NCBI GenBank assembly: GCA_003553005.1
Contig: PUPG01000029.1
Location: 1-9,266, forward strand
Direction: 5' to 3'
Length of the DNA stretch: 9,266 bases
Origin: Bacteroidales bacterium
GTDB lineage: Bacteria > Bacteroidota > Bacteroidia > Bacteroidales > UBA7960
The notes under the pieces were generated by a model. It saw nothing but the letters and a program-made list of their open reading frames with translations. It was not told the origin of the DNA and made no database searches. Position numbers and translations under genes: made by a program. Below are positions 1 through 8,036 of this stretch, piece by piece; position 1 is the first letter of the stretch; every line of letters starts with the position of its first letter.

Positions 1-954
1 ATGGCGATCACCGACTCCGTCAAGTATGCCAACGAAAGAAAGCAGTTCAACACCCTGATTTCCAGTTTTGGCGCCATCCAGCAAAAGCTGGCGGAAATGG
101 TCATCCGCACCTTTGCACACGAATCAGCCATCTATCGCGTCAGCAAGGACATCGATAACCTGATGGAGACGCTAAAGCAAAAGGAGGCATGCGATGAGGG
201 CCGGGCAGCCATCGAGGCCATCAGCCATTATGCCGTGGAAGACGCCATTTTGAAAGTATATGGCTCGGAAATTCTCGATTATGTCGTGGATGAAGCTGTG
301 CAGATCCATGGCGGGATGGGCTACTCTGCCGAAATGAACGTGGAACGGGGCTATCGCGACTCCCGGATCAACAGAATCTTTGAAGGGACCAACGAGATCA
401 ACCGCCTGCTGATTACCGATACGGCCCTGAAGCGCGCGCAAAAAGGCGATTATGACCTCTTTGCTGAAGCGGAAGCGCTGTACGGCAAACTGGATGAGCT
501 TACCGATGGCAAGAAGGAAGGAGAGAGCCATCACGAGGAAAAGATGCGCATCATCAAAAACATGAAGCGCGTTACTTTACTCGCCATTCACCGGGCAAGC
601 CAGGCCTTCGGACGAAAATTGGTGCGGGAACAGGAAATCCTGAACAACATTGCCGACATGATCACGGAAATATACATTGCAGAATCCCTTGCACTCAGGA
701 TTGAGAAGACCAAATCGCAAAGAGGAGATGCCGGGGAAGTGTACCAGGACATCCTGGATGTGTATCTCTATGACGCGGCAAGCAAGGTCCGCAAATTTGC
801 CATGGATGCCGTATACTCCATTCCCGATGGAGATGATGCAGACAAGATGGTGCAAGCGGTTAACGTGCTGACCCTGGTGAAAGGGGTTAACGTGAAGGAA
901 GCACGCCGCCGCATCGCAGCCAAACTGATCGAGGACAACACCTATTCGTTCTGA
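1..954 (+). CDS. Acyl-CoA dehydrogenase, long VLCAD/ACAD9-like type (5' end outside window)
   Basis: This is the C-terminal 317 residues of a flavin-dependent acyl-CoA dehydrogenase, which makes the trans-2 double bond in the first step of fatty-acid beta-oxidation. The helical core of the family is visible: YANERKQF at residues 9-16, IHGGMGY at 102-108 and IFEGTNEI at 126-133. By family alignment Glu128 in FEGTNEI is the catalytic base, in the position used by short-, medium- and very-long-chain enzymes. About 180 further residues follow that motif. This matches the extra C-terminal helical domain of VLCAD/ACAD9-like enzymes of about 600 residues, rather than the roughly 380-residue short forms. 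The ATG at position 1 is almost certainly an internal methionine: the N-terminal alpha domain and the beta domain, probably some 280 residues, lie upstream. The frame is intact to the TGA. The gene converges on clpC and shares a terminator region with it. Chain-length preference cannot be read from this fragment. Confidence 0.93.
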   Translation: MAITDSVKYANERKQFNTLISSFGAIQQKLAEMVIRTFAHESAIYRVSKDIDNLMETLKQKEACDEGRAAIEAISHYAVEDAILKVYGSEILDYVVDEAVQIHGGMGYSAEMNVERGYRDSRINRIFEGTNEINRLLITDTALKRAQKGDYDLFAEAEALYGKLDELTDGKKEGESHHEEKMRIIKNMKRVTLLAIHRASQAFGRKLVREQEILNNIADMITEIYIAESLALRIEKTKSQRGDAGEVYQDILDVYLYDAASKVRKFAMDAVYSIPDGDDADKMVQAVNVLTLVKGVNVKEARRRIAAKLIEDNTYSF

Positions 955-987
955 TGGGATGAAACAGGGTCCTGTTGCATAATCCCA
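955..987 (+). other. Stem-loop directly after the acyl-CoA dehydrogenase stop
   Basis: TGGGAT (955-960) and ATCCCA (982-987) are perfect complements and enclose ACAGGGTCCTGT, itself an inverted repeat. Together they can form an interrupted hairpin starting one base after the stop codon. No T-run follows, so it is not a terminator by itself. It could protect the mRNA 3' end or be incidental. Confidence 0.35.
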
Positions 988-999
988 CCGACATGAATC

Positions 1000-1057
1000 A
1001 AAAAGCCGGAATGATTTGAGGCCTGTCCCTCTCTTCATTCCGGCTTAATTTTGTTTT
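1000..1057. terminator. Bidirectional intrinsic terminator between acyl-CoA dehydrogenase and clpC
   Basis: There is a perfect 12-bp inverted repeat, AAGCCGGAATGA (1003-1014) and TCATTCCGGCTT (1035-1046). Inside the loop, GAGG (1018-1021) can pair with CCTC (1028-1031). On the plus strand the stem is followed by AATTTTGTTTT; on the minus strand it is followed by five T residues. It lies about 50 bp past the plus-strand stop and about 75 bp past the clpC stop, so it can end both convergent transcripts. Confidence 0.8.
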
Positions 1058-1071
1058 GCCCTGCAATGTAA

Positions 1072-1094
1072 ACAGGTCAAAACGACTGACCTGT
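1072..1094 (-). other. Stem-loop just downstream of clpC
   Basis: ACAGGTCA (1072-1079) and TGACCTGT (1087-1094) form a perfect 8-bp stem with a 7-nt loop, 25 bp beyond the clpC stop codon. In the clpC direction only TTTACA follows, which is a poor T-tract. It may be a weak first terminator or an mRNA 3'-end stabiliser ahead of the stronger bidirectional terminator. Confidence 0.4.
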
Positions 1095-1119
1095 CCCACT
1101 TGCATAGTGCATTTGGCCG

Positions 1120-3753
1120 CTACTGAGATTCATCCGGCTTATTTGCCTCGCCAGCTTTATCTGTATTGGCTGCCGTTTTTTTGGCTCGCTTTGTCTTGCC
1201 TTCTTTTTCCTTCTCTTTGGAGTCGCCTTCTTTTGCAGGCACCAATTTGATGGAGACTTCTTCTGCGTCTTTCTTATAATCTACCTTAATGGTGTCGCCG
1301 GGATTGATTTGCGAACGGATGATCTCCTCTGCCAAGGGGTCTTCCAGGTATTTCTGGATGGCCCGTTTGAGCGGACGTGCGCCAAAGGACGGATCCCACC
1401 CTTTCTCTGCAATGAAATCTTTGGCCGCATCCGTCAGTTTGATGTGGTATCCCATGTCGTCTACCCGCTTGAATAGTTGTTTCAGTTCGATGTCAATGAT
1501 CCTGAAGATATGCTCTTTCTGCAGGTTATCGAAGATAACCACATCATCCACACGGTTCAGGAATTCCGGTGCGAACGTCTTCTTCAGGGCATTTTCAATG
1601 ATGCTCTCGGTATACTCCTTGGAAGCAGCCTGCCTCGCAGGGGTATTGAATCCAACTCCCATGCCGAAGTCCTTCAGCTGCCTGGAGCCAATATTGGACG
1701 TCATGATGATGATGGTATTCTTGAAGTCCACCCTGCGCCCCAGGCTATCAGTAAGCTGCCCGTCATCGAGCATCTGCAGCAGCAGGTGGAACACATCGGG
1801 ATGGGCTTTTTCGATCTCATCCAGCAGCAGCACCGAATAAGGTTTGCGACGCACTTTTTCCGTGAGTTGGCCACCTTCTTCGTATCCCACGTATCCAGGA
1901 GGCGCACCAACCAAACGGCTTACGGCGAACTTCTCCATGTATTCACTCATGTCGATCCGGATGATCGCATCATCGGTATCGAACAGGTGGTGGGAGAGCA
2001 CCTTGGCCAGGTGGGTTTTACCCACGCCTGTGGGGCCAAGGAAGATAAATGATCCAATGGGCTTGGCAGGATCCTTCAGGCCAGCCCGGTTCCTGCGAAT
2101 ACTCTTCACAATTTTGCGGATGGCAGCGTTCTGACCGACCACGCTTTTCTCCAGGTCGTTCTCCATGTTAATGAGCCGCTCGCTTTCGTTTAGGGCAATG
2201 CGCTGTACCGGCACGCCGGTCATCATGGAAACCACCTCCGACACATTCTGGTCGGAGACCACCTCGCGGTGCAGCTGGGACTCTTCTTCCCACTTGCGTT
2301 TTTCGGCCTCCAGGCGGTTCATCAGCTCCCTTTCCTGGTCACGGAACTGCGCGGCCTGCTCGTATTTTTGACTTTTGATCGCCTTGGTTTTCTCTTCACG
2401 CACGTGATCGATCTCTTCCTCGACCTTGATGATGTTTTCGGGCACGCGGATATTGGTAATGTGCACCCGCGAACCCGCCTCGTCCATGGCATCGATCGCC
2501 TTGTCCGGCAGGTAACGGTCACTCACGTAGCGGTCGGTAAGATGTACGCAGGCCTTGATGGCGTCCTCGGAATAATTGACCAGGTGATGGTCCTCATATT
2601 TGGATTTGATGTTGTTGAGGATTTCGATGGTTTCATCGGCCGTGGTGGGGTCGATGATGATCTTCTGGAAACGGCGCTCCAGGGCACCGTCCTTTTCAAT
2701 ATGCTGCCTGTACTCATCCATTGTGGTGGCACCAATGCATTGGATCTCGCCACGGGCCAGGGCTGGTTTGAACATGTTGGAGGCGTCCAGGGATCCTGAG
2801 GCGCCACCAGCGCCGACAATGGTATGCAGCTCGTCGATAAACAGGATGACATTGGGATTTTTTTCCAGTTCGTTGAGCAAGGCCTTCATGCGCTCCTCAA
2901 ACTGGCCGCGGTATTTGGTGCCGGCAACCAGTGAGGCCAGGTCCAGCGTGACAATGCGCTTGTTGAACAGCGCACGGCTGACCTTCCGTTGTACAATGCG
3001 CAGTGCCAGGCCTTCTGCGATGGCAGATTTACCGACGCCAGGCTCACCAATCAGGATGGGATTGTTCTTTTTCCGGCGCGAAAGAATCTGTGCAATACGC
3101 TCCAGTTCATTATCCCTGCCCACCACCGGGTCCAGCCGGTCTTCCTCCGCGGCGTGTGTCAAATCCCTGCCAAAGTTGTCCAGCACCGGGGTGGTCGACT
3201 TCTCACCGCCCTTCTTGGCAGGACCGCCGCCAAATCCTCCACCTTCCACGGATTCGTCATCCTCACTGGGCGACAGTTCATCGTGAATGTCGTGTTCCCC
3301 GGGTTCATCCTCAAAATCGCGGTGCATATGCTGGACCTCCTCCTTGACGATTTGGTAGTCAATGCCCTGCTGATGCATCAGGCGCGTGGCGAGGTTATCC
3401 TGGTCCTTCAGGATGGACAAGAGCAAGTGTTCAGCCCCGATCAGCTCACTGTTAAACAGTTTCGCCTCAAGGTACGTGATCTTGAGTACCCGCTCTGCCT
3501 GCTTGACCAGGGGAATATTTTCCACAGTGGTATGTTTCGGTGAATGTCCTTTTATTGTATTTTCAATGGTTTTCTTCATTTGAAACAGGTCTATCCCAAG
3601 TTGGGTCAATGCCTGTACGGCCATGTTCTCACCCTCGCGAATCAGTCCCAGCAAGAAATGTTCAATACCTATATAATCATTGCCATTGCGTAAGGCTTCT
3701 TCACGACTATAGGTGATCACATCTTTAACGACCGGTGAAAATTTTGCTTCCAT
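1120..3753 (-). CDS. clpC: ClpC, ATP-dependent Clp protease ATP-binding subunit
   Basis: This is a cytoplasmic class I (two-ring) Hsp100 AAA+ unfoldase of 877 residues that unfolds substrates and feeds them to ClpP. In order it has two N-terminal Clp repeats (about 1-150, starting [20 protein letters not shown]), a Gly-rich acidic linker, AAA ring 1, a middle domain, AAA ring 2, and a Lys/Ala/Glu-rich tail of about 35 residues. AAA ring 1 carries Walker A GEPGVGKS at 236-243 and Walker B VILFIDE at 302-308. The middle domain has a UVR-like coiled segment, [23 protein letters not shown] ring 2 carries Walker A GPTGVGKT at 573-580 and Walker B VLLLDE at 641-646. The UVR-type middle domain is shorter than the long ClpB one, and VGF at 700-702 matches the ClpP-docking loop. 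Both favour ClpC over the disaggregase ClpB. I chose the ATG at 3753: the frame extends to a TTG at 3792, but those 13 residues are not family-like. ClpP and the adaptors McsA/McsB are not in the window. The gene is divergent from gyrA. Confidence 0.95.
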   Translation of the reverse strand: MEAKFSPVVKDVITYSREEALRNGNDYIGIEHFLLGLIREGENMAVQALTQLGIDLFQMKKTIENTIKGHSPKHTTVENIPLVKQAERVLKITYLEAKLFNSELIGAEHLLLSILKDQDNLATRLMHQQGIDYQIVKEEVQHMHRDFEDEPGEHDIHDELSPSEDDESVEGGGFGGGPAKKGGEKSTTPVLDNFGRDLTHAAEEDRLDPVVGRDNELERIAQILSRRKKNNPILIGEPGVGKSAIAEGLALRIVQRKVSRALFNKRIVTLDLASLVAGTKYRGQFEERMKALLNELEKNPNVILFIDELHTIVGAGGASGSLDASNMFKPALARGEIQCIGATTMDEYRQHIEKDGALERRFQKIIIDPTTADETIEILNNIKSKYEDHHLVNYSEDAIKACVHLTDRYVSDRYLPDKAIDAMDEAGSRVHITNIRVPENIIKVEEEIDHVREEKTKAIKSQKYEQAAQFRDQERELMNRLEAEKRKWEEESQLHREVVSDQNVSEVVSMMTGVPVQRIALNESERLINMENDLEKSVVGQNAAIRKIVKSIRRNRAGLKDPAKPIGSFIFLGPTGVGKTHLAKVLSHHLFDTDDAIIRIDMSEYMEKFAVSRLVGAPPGYVGYEEGGQLTEKVRRKPYSVLLLDEIEKAHPDVFHLLLQMLDDGQLTDSLGRRVDFKNTIIIMTSNIGSRQLKDFGMGVGFNTPARQAASKEYTESIIENALKKTFAPEFLNRVDDVVIFDNLQKEHIFRIIDIELKQLFKRVDDMGYHIKLTDAAKDFIAEKGWDPSFGARPLKRAIQKYLEDPLAEEIIRSQINPGDTIKVDYKKDAEEVSIKLVPAKEGDSKEKEKEGKTKRAKKTAANTDKAGEANKPDESQ

Positions 3754-3795
3754 AAAATGTTGTTTGAGTAACTGTATTCTTTGTTTAATCAAAAA

Positions 3796-3808
3796 AGCGA
3801 ATTTCGCT
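3796..3808 (-). promoter_or_regulatory. 13-bp palindrome with T-run upstream of clpC
   Basis: AGCGAATTTCGCT is a palindrome apart from its central base (AGCGAA, one base, TTCGCT). Read toward clpC it is followed at once by a run of T residues, 43 bp before the ATG. That makes it either an operator-like dyad in the clpC promoter or leader, or a very small terminator/attenuator-like hairpin (5-bp stem, AAT loop, U-run). The rest of the spacer (3754-3957) is A/T-rich. I found no convincing TTG/TAnnTTTG promoter pair in it for either clpC or gyrA. Confidence 0.35.
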
Positions 3809-3957
3809 CTGCAATGTTAACAATAATTGTCGGGATTTGTTAGATCGTTTTTTCTTTTTGTTACCCGCAAATAATCAACGAACATAAGCAAAAAAAACGT
3901 ATTTTCGTGTGTTTTGTTTTTGTCCATGTCTTAAATTATAAATCTCAGATTATCATA

Positions 3958-6477
3958 ATGTTACAACCTAAGATCACAAAAGTTGACATTGAAGAGCAGA
4001 TGAAATCGGCATATATCGACTATGCCATGTCTGTCATTGTGTCCAGGGCACTGCCGGACGTGCGTGACGGGCTCAAACCGGTGCACCGTCGTGTACTCTT
4101 CGGCATGCATGAACTCGGTGTCCTCAGCAACAGACCGTACAAAAAGTCTGCCAGAATCGTAGGGGAGGTATTGGGTAAGTACCACCCACACGGTGACAGT
4201 TCGGTGTATGACGCCATGGTCCGCATGGCGCAGGAATGGTCGCTGCGTTATCCCATGGTTGATGGCCAGGGTAATTTTGGCAGCATTGATGGCGACAGTC
4301 CGGCAGCCATGCGTTACACGGAAGCAAGGATGCGCAAGGTATCGGAAGAAATGCTGGCGGATATTGACAAGGAAACCGTCGACTTTCAGCTTAACTTCGA
4401 CGATACCCTCAAAGAGCCTACCGTACTTCCGGCAAAGATTCCAAATTTGCTGGTGAACGGTTCCTCAGGGATTGCCGTGGGCATGGCCACCAACATGCCG
4501 CCACACAACCTGAATGAGGTGGTTGACGGCATCATTGCTTATATCGAAGACAATGACATCAGCATAGAAGGGCTGATGCAGCATATCAAGGCGCCTGACT
4601 TTCCTACCGGCGGACTGATTTATGGTTATGAAGGGGTGAAGGAAGCCTATGAAACAGGCCGCGGCCGGGTTGTCATGCGGGGTGAGTCCACCGTGGAGAC
4701 GCTTCCCAGTGGCAAGGAGGCCATCGTCTTCACTTCCATCCCTTACCAGGTTAACAAAGCGGAAATGATCAAAAAGACCGCCGACCTGGTCAACGACAAA
4801 AAGATCGAGGGCATATCCGACATCCGCGATGAGTCTGACCGGAAAGGCTTGCGCATCGTCTATGAGTTAAGAAAGGATGCGATACCCAATGTGGTGCTCA
4901 ACTTGCTTTACCAGCATACCGCCCTGCAAACCTCTTTTAATGTCAACAACATCGCGCTGGTTAACGGCCGGCCCATGATGCTGAACCTGAAAGACCTGAT
5001 CCGCCATTACGTGGATCACCGCCACGATGTGGTTACACGCCGTACGGAATACGAATTGCGGGAGGCCGAGAAGCGTGCCCACATCCTGGAAGGCCTGCTG
5101 ATTGCCCTGGACCACATTGATGAGGTCATTGCCCTGATTCGGGCATCCCAGACTCCGGATGAAGCCAGGGAAGGCCTGGTCGAAAGGTTTTCCCTGACAG
5201 AAGTGCAGGCCAGGGCCATCCTGGACATGCGATTGCAGCGGCTCACCGGACTGGAGCGCGACAAGATACAAAAGGAGCATGATGAACTGTTGCAGAAGAT
5301 CGAGTATTACAAGTCGGTCCTGGCAGACATCACCCTCAGGATGGGCATCATCAAGGATGAATTGCTCGAGGTCAAGGAAAAATATGGGGATAAAGCGCGG
5401 TCCGAGATTGAATACACCGCTAACGACTTCCGCATCGAAGATACCATTCCGGATGAAGAAGTCGTGATCACCATTTCTCACATGGGCTACATTAAGCGAA
5501 CGCTGCTCAGCGAATACCGCACCCAAAGCAGGGGAGGGCGGGGGAGTCGCGGTTCCGTCACACGGGATGACGACTTCGTGGAGCATCTCTTTGTGGCTAC
5601 CAACCACAATTATCTCCTCTTTTTTACCGAACAAGGCAAATGTTTCTGGATGCGGGTGTTTGAGATTCCGGAAGGAGCAAAAACCGCCAAGGGCCGAGCC
5701 ATACAGAACCTGATCAATATTCCGTCAGACGATAAAATAAAGGCGTTTGTCAACGTACACGATCTTTCCGACGAAGAATATACGAATGAACACTTCATCG
5801 TGATGTGCACCAAGCAGGGCATCATCAAGAAAACCAGCTTGTCTGCCTACAGCCGGCCGCGAGCCAATGGCATCATTGCGATATCCATCAGGGAAGGGGA
5901 TGAGTTGCTGGATGCTGCACTCACCAATGGCGACAATGAGATCCTGCTTGGCATGCGCAGTGGCAAAGCCATCCGGTTTAAAGAGCAAGCCGTCAGGGCC
6001 ATGGGCAGGAATGCCTCCGGTGTAAAGGGCGTTACCCTCTCGGGAGCCAATGACAAAGTGATTGGCATGGTATGTGTAGAGGATCCTACCAGCAGCATTT
6101 TGGTGGTAAGCGAAAAGGGCTATGGAAAACGTTCGATCCTGGATGAGTACCGCATTACCAACAGGGGCGGCAAGGGGGTAAAAACCATGAATATCACCCC
6201 AAAGACAGGCGCCCTGATTGCCATGGTCAGCGTACTGGATAATGACCAGCTCATGATCATCAACAAGTCCGGCATCACCATCAGGATGTCTGTTTCCGAA
6301 CTGCGGGAAATGGGGCGCGCTACACAGGGCGTGCGACTGATCTCGCTGAAGGAGAATGACAAAATTGCAGCCATCACGAAAGTGCAGGAACGGGCGTTGA
6401 ACGGCCCGGAAGAAGGCGGGGAGGAAGCTGAAAAAGAAGACGATGCCGGTCAGCAGCAAGAAAAAGATGCCCAATAA
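3958..6477 (+). CDS. gyrA: DNA gyrase subunit A
   Basis: This is the 839-residue A subunit of DNA gyrase (A2B2). It cleaves and religates DNA during ATP-driven negative supercoiling; GyrB, the ATPase, is not in the window. The winged-helix/tower start ([19 protein letters not shown]) is classical. The active-site tyrosine is Tyr120 in [10 protein letters not shown], equivalent to E. coli Tyr122. The quinolone-resistance region [17 protein letters not shown] keeps Ser81 and Asp85, equivalent to E. coli Ser83 and Asp87, which is the susceptible form. A long coiled-coil stretch follows, then the C-terminal DNA-wrapping beta-pinwheel. The GyrA box reads QSRGGRG at 523-529, a relaxed form of the textbook QRRGGKG. 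Box-like pinwheel repeats (for example [14 protein letters not shown]) and the box itself favour GyrA over ParC. The last 25 or so residues are acidic and Gln-rich. I chose the ATG at 3958: the frame runs back to a GTG at 3907, but the extra 17 residues are unlike the family. There is no clear Shine-Dalgarno. Confidence 0.95.
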   Translation: MLQPKITKVDIEEQMKSAYIDYAMSVIVSRALPDVRDGLKPVHRRVLFGMHELGVLSNRPYKKSARIVGEVLGKYHPHGDSSVYDAMVRMAQEWSLRYPMVDGQGNFGSIDGDSPAAMRYTEARMRKVSEEMLADIDKETVDFQLNFDDTLKEPTVLPAKIPNLLVNGSSGIAVGMATNMPPHNLNEVVDGIIAYIEDNDISIEGLMQHIKAPDFPTGGLIYGYEGVKEAYETGRGRVVMRGESTVETLPSGKEAIVFTSIPYQVNKAEMIKKTADLVNDKKIEGISDIRDESDRKGLRIVYELRKDAIPNVVLNLLYQHTALQTSFNVNNIALVNGRPMMLNLKDLIRHYVDHRHDVVTRRTEYELREAEKRAHILEGLLIALDHIDEVIALIRASQTPDEAREGLVERFSLTEVQARAILDMRLQRLTGLERDKIQKEHDELLQKIEYYKSVLADITLRMGIIKDELLEVKEKYGDKARSEIEYTANDFRIEDTIPDEEVVITISHMGYIKRTLLSEYRTQSRGGRGSRGSVTRDDDFVEHLFVATNHNYLLFFTEQGKCFWMRVFEIPEGAKTAKGRAIQNLINIPSDDKIKAFVNVHDLSDEEYTNEHFIVMCTKQGIIKKTSLSAYSRPRANGIIAISIREGDELLDAALTNGDNEILLGMRSGKAIRFKEQAVRAMGRNASGVKGVTLSGANDKVIGMVCVEDPTSSILVVSEKGYGKRSILDEYRITNRGGKGVKTMNITPKTGALIAMVSVLDNDQLMIINKSGITIRMSVSELREMGRATQGVRLISLKENDKIAAITKVQERALNGPEEGGEEAEKEDDAGQQQEKDAQ

Positions 6478-6487
6478 TTGGCACCGG

Positions 6488-6518
6488 CTGCATGTTTTTG
6501 AAATAATTCATACATTTG
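6488..6518 (+). promoter_or_regulatory. Bacteroidota-type promoter candidate for the TPR gene
   Basis: TACATTTG (6511-6518) matches the Bacteroidota -7 consensus TAnnTTTG exactly. The expected -33 TTG is represented only by CTG (6488-6490), with a 20-bp spacer. Transcription would begin near 6525, giving an A-rich leader of roughly 85 nt. If used, the TPR gene has its own promoter instead of relying only on gyrA read-through. No clear T-tailed terminator lies between gyrA and this site, so read-through also remains possible. Confidence 0.45.
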
Positions 6519-6611
6519 TCGATGTAAATACCGGCATGACCGCTAAGGTCACCATGTTGACAATCAAATTTTCGTTCTAATAATCATTGTTTTACCAAAA
6601 AAAACGAACAA

Positions 6612-7841
6612 ATGAAACGTATTGTATTTCTGTTAATATTTTTAATGGTCTCGGTAACCATTGTTGAGGCACAGGGCCGCGACATGCGCCGCGCAAGCCG
6701 TCATCTCAACCGGGGTAACCTTGACCGGGCAATGGAACACATCCAGGATGCCATGGAATATGAAGAGGTATTGGAAGACCCCGAGATCTGGGTGCTGAAA
6801 GGCGAACTGTACATGCAGATCGCTACTGCTGAAGAGCCCGAATACAGGGCACTGGCTGATAACCCAGTGGACAAAGCTGATGAAGCCATGCGCAAAGCCA
6901 TCGAACTGGATGAGGATGACGACTTCATGATCGACATTCAACAGCTCATGCTGTTTTTATCAGAGCTGGTGTTTAATGAAGGGGTGGAAGCTTACAATAT
7001 TGAAGATTGGGATGGAGCCAGCAGGTACTTCTACAGGGCTTATGACATCAGCAAGGATTTTGCAGCCAAAGACACCACCACGCTTTACAATGCCGCATTG
7101 GCGGCCGAGCTGGGGCAGGATTTCGACAATGCCTATGAGTGGTATAAGGATTTGCGTGAGATGGAATACGACGATCCATTCCTCTATTCTTCGCTGTCCA
7201 ACATCGCCATGCATAAGCAGGATACCACCAATGCCAAGAAATATATCTCTGAAGGCAGGGAGCGTTATCCTGACGACCTGGATCTCATTTTTGCTGAGGC
7301 CAATATCTATATCCATACCGGCGACACGGAGGAAGCCAGCCGGGTGCTGGATATTGCCATCCAGCGTGACCCGGAAAATCCCGGACTCTATTTCGCCTTC
7401 GGGGCCAACTATGACCAAATGTCGCAGGATACCGTCTACTATGATAAAGAAGAAAGGGAGTTTGCTTTCCAGGAGGCCGTAAAAGCATACGAGCAAGCCA
7501 TTGAGCTCGAGCCTGAATTCTTTGATGCACTTTACAACCTGGGGGCCCTATATTTCAATAAGGGCTTGGATCTTTTTGAGGAAGCAGAAGAACGGCTTCG
7601 GGAAACCCAGGATTTTGCGCAATACGAAGAGGATGAAAAAGAAGTCAGGGAAATCTGGATGGAGGCTCAGCCATACCTGGAAGATGCCTATGAGCTGATT
7701 GATGAAGATCACGAATACTTTACCACTGTGCTGATCTCATTATCGGAGTTGTATCTCAGAACCGGACAGGAAGAGGAGTTTGAGGAGATCAGACCCTTGT
7801 ATGAGAAATACTTTGGTGAGGAAGGTGAGATGATGGACTAA
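6612..7841 (+). CDS. Exported tetratricopeptide-repeat protein, highly acidic
   Basis: This 409-residue protein has a Sec signal peptide: Lys-Arg, a hydrophobic core, then VEA before Gln21, a signal peptidase I-like site. No lipobox Cys is present, so the mature protein is predicted to be periplasmic or otherwise outside the inner membrane. The rest is helical, with TPR-like 34-residue units. The clearest lie at about 117-150, 155-190, 190-222, 223-256 and 290-325, for example VKAYEQAIELEPEFFDALYNLGALYFNKG. A charged helical stretch (about 320-360) interrupts the last units. Asp and Glu are very abundant. TPR arrays are protein-interaction scaffolds, and nothing here suggests an enzyme. It follows gyrA after 134 bp in the same direction. 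I recall TPR genes after gyrA in other Bacteroidota, but no specific role is known to me. The ATG is preceded by an A-rich leader (AAAACGAACAA) without a Shine-Dalgarno, usual for this phylum. Confidence 0.88.
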   Translation: MKRIVFLLIFLMVSVTIVEAQGRDMRRASRHLNRGNLDRAMEHIQDAMEYEEVLEDPEIWVLKGELYMQIATAEEPEYRALADNPVDKADEAMRKAIELDEDDDFMIDIQQLMLFLSELVFNEGVEAYNIEDWDGASRYFYRAYDISKDFAAKDTTTLYNAALAAELGQDFDNAYEWYKDLREMEYDDPFLYSSLSNIAMHKQDTTNAKKYISEGRERYPDDLDLIFAEANIYIHTGDTEEASRVLDIAIQRDPENPGLYFAFGANYDQMSQDTVYYDKEEREFAFQEAVKAYEQAIELEPEFFDALYNLGALYFNKGLDLFEEAEERLRETQDFAQYEEDEKEVREIWMEAQPYLEDAYELIDEDHEYFTTVLISLSELYLRTGQEEEFEEIRPLYEKYFGEEGEMMD

Positions 7842-7876
7842 CGCATTTTGCGTATTCACGAATTATAAGCAAAAGC

Positions 7877-7915
7877 AAAAGCAGGAGCCAGGTTATTTAA
7901 AGCTCCTGCTTTTTT
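7877..7915. terminator. Strong intrinsic terminator after the TPR gene, probably bidirectional
   Basis: There is a perfect 12-bp inverted repeat, AAAAGCAGGAGC (7877-7888) and GCTCCTGCTTTT (7902-7913), with a 13-nt loop. Six T residues (7910-7915) end the plus-strand copy. It sits 35 bp after the TPR stop. The left flank contains AAAAGC repeats, so the minus-strand transcript from the GIN-domain gene would also meet a T-rich sequence after the stem. It is the only good terminator candidate for that operon. Confidence 0.88.
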
Positions 7916-8036
7916 GTGTAAACGCTATTTAACATAATATTAATTATATAACATTTTGATTAAAATGATGCGGTGGACAATGATCAGCCTGCGCGTGCAG
8001 GAATTACCCAGATCAAGCATTCGTGTATCACATCCT
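7916..8036. other. Convergent spacer, no gene seen
   Basis: This 121-bp spacer runs between the terminator and the end of the GIN-domain gene. It begins with a very A/T-rich stretch (about 7920-7975). It also contains a small hairpin, CCTGC (7988-7992) with GCAGG (7997-8001), which has no T-tract on either side. No coding sequence is supported: a short plus-strand frame starting at 7956 runs into the antisense of the neighbouring gene and has no family-like features. Confidence 0.5.

Noticed and set aside
1289..3586. Several plus-strand open frames of up to about 230 residues inside clpC
   Set aside because: They are antisense shadows of an intact clpC, with Ser/Arg-rich or low-information translations and no recognisable domain.
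3754..3792. N-terminal extension of ClpC by 13 residues from a TTG codon
   Set aside because: The ClpC family begins at MEAKFS-type sequence. The extension is low-complexity and not family-like, and TTG starts are rare, so the ATG at 3753 is preferred.
3907..3957. N-terminal extension of GyrA by 17 residues from a GTG codon
   Set aside because: The extra residues are unlike any GyrA N-terminus. The ATG at 3958 gives the expected short lead into the conserved domain.
4867..6474. Two long antisense open frames (about 250 residues each) inside gyrA on the minus strand
   Set aside because: They lie wholly inside a clearly recognised gene, have no family-like motifs, and are the open frames expected opposite a codon-biased gene.
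6537..6551. Inverted repeat TGACC-gctaa-GGTCA between gyrA and the TPR gene
   Set aside because: The 5-bp stem has no T-tract. It is too weak to call a terminator or operator and is expected by chance in a spacer of this size.
7867..7885. Short AAAAGC tandem repeat before the terminator
   Set aside because: Three copies of a 6-bp unit partly belong to the terminator stem. It is not a CRISPR or meaningful repeat array.
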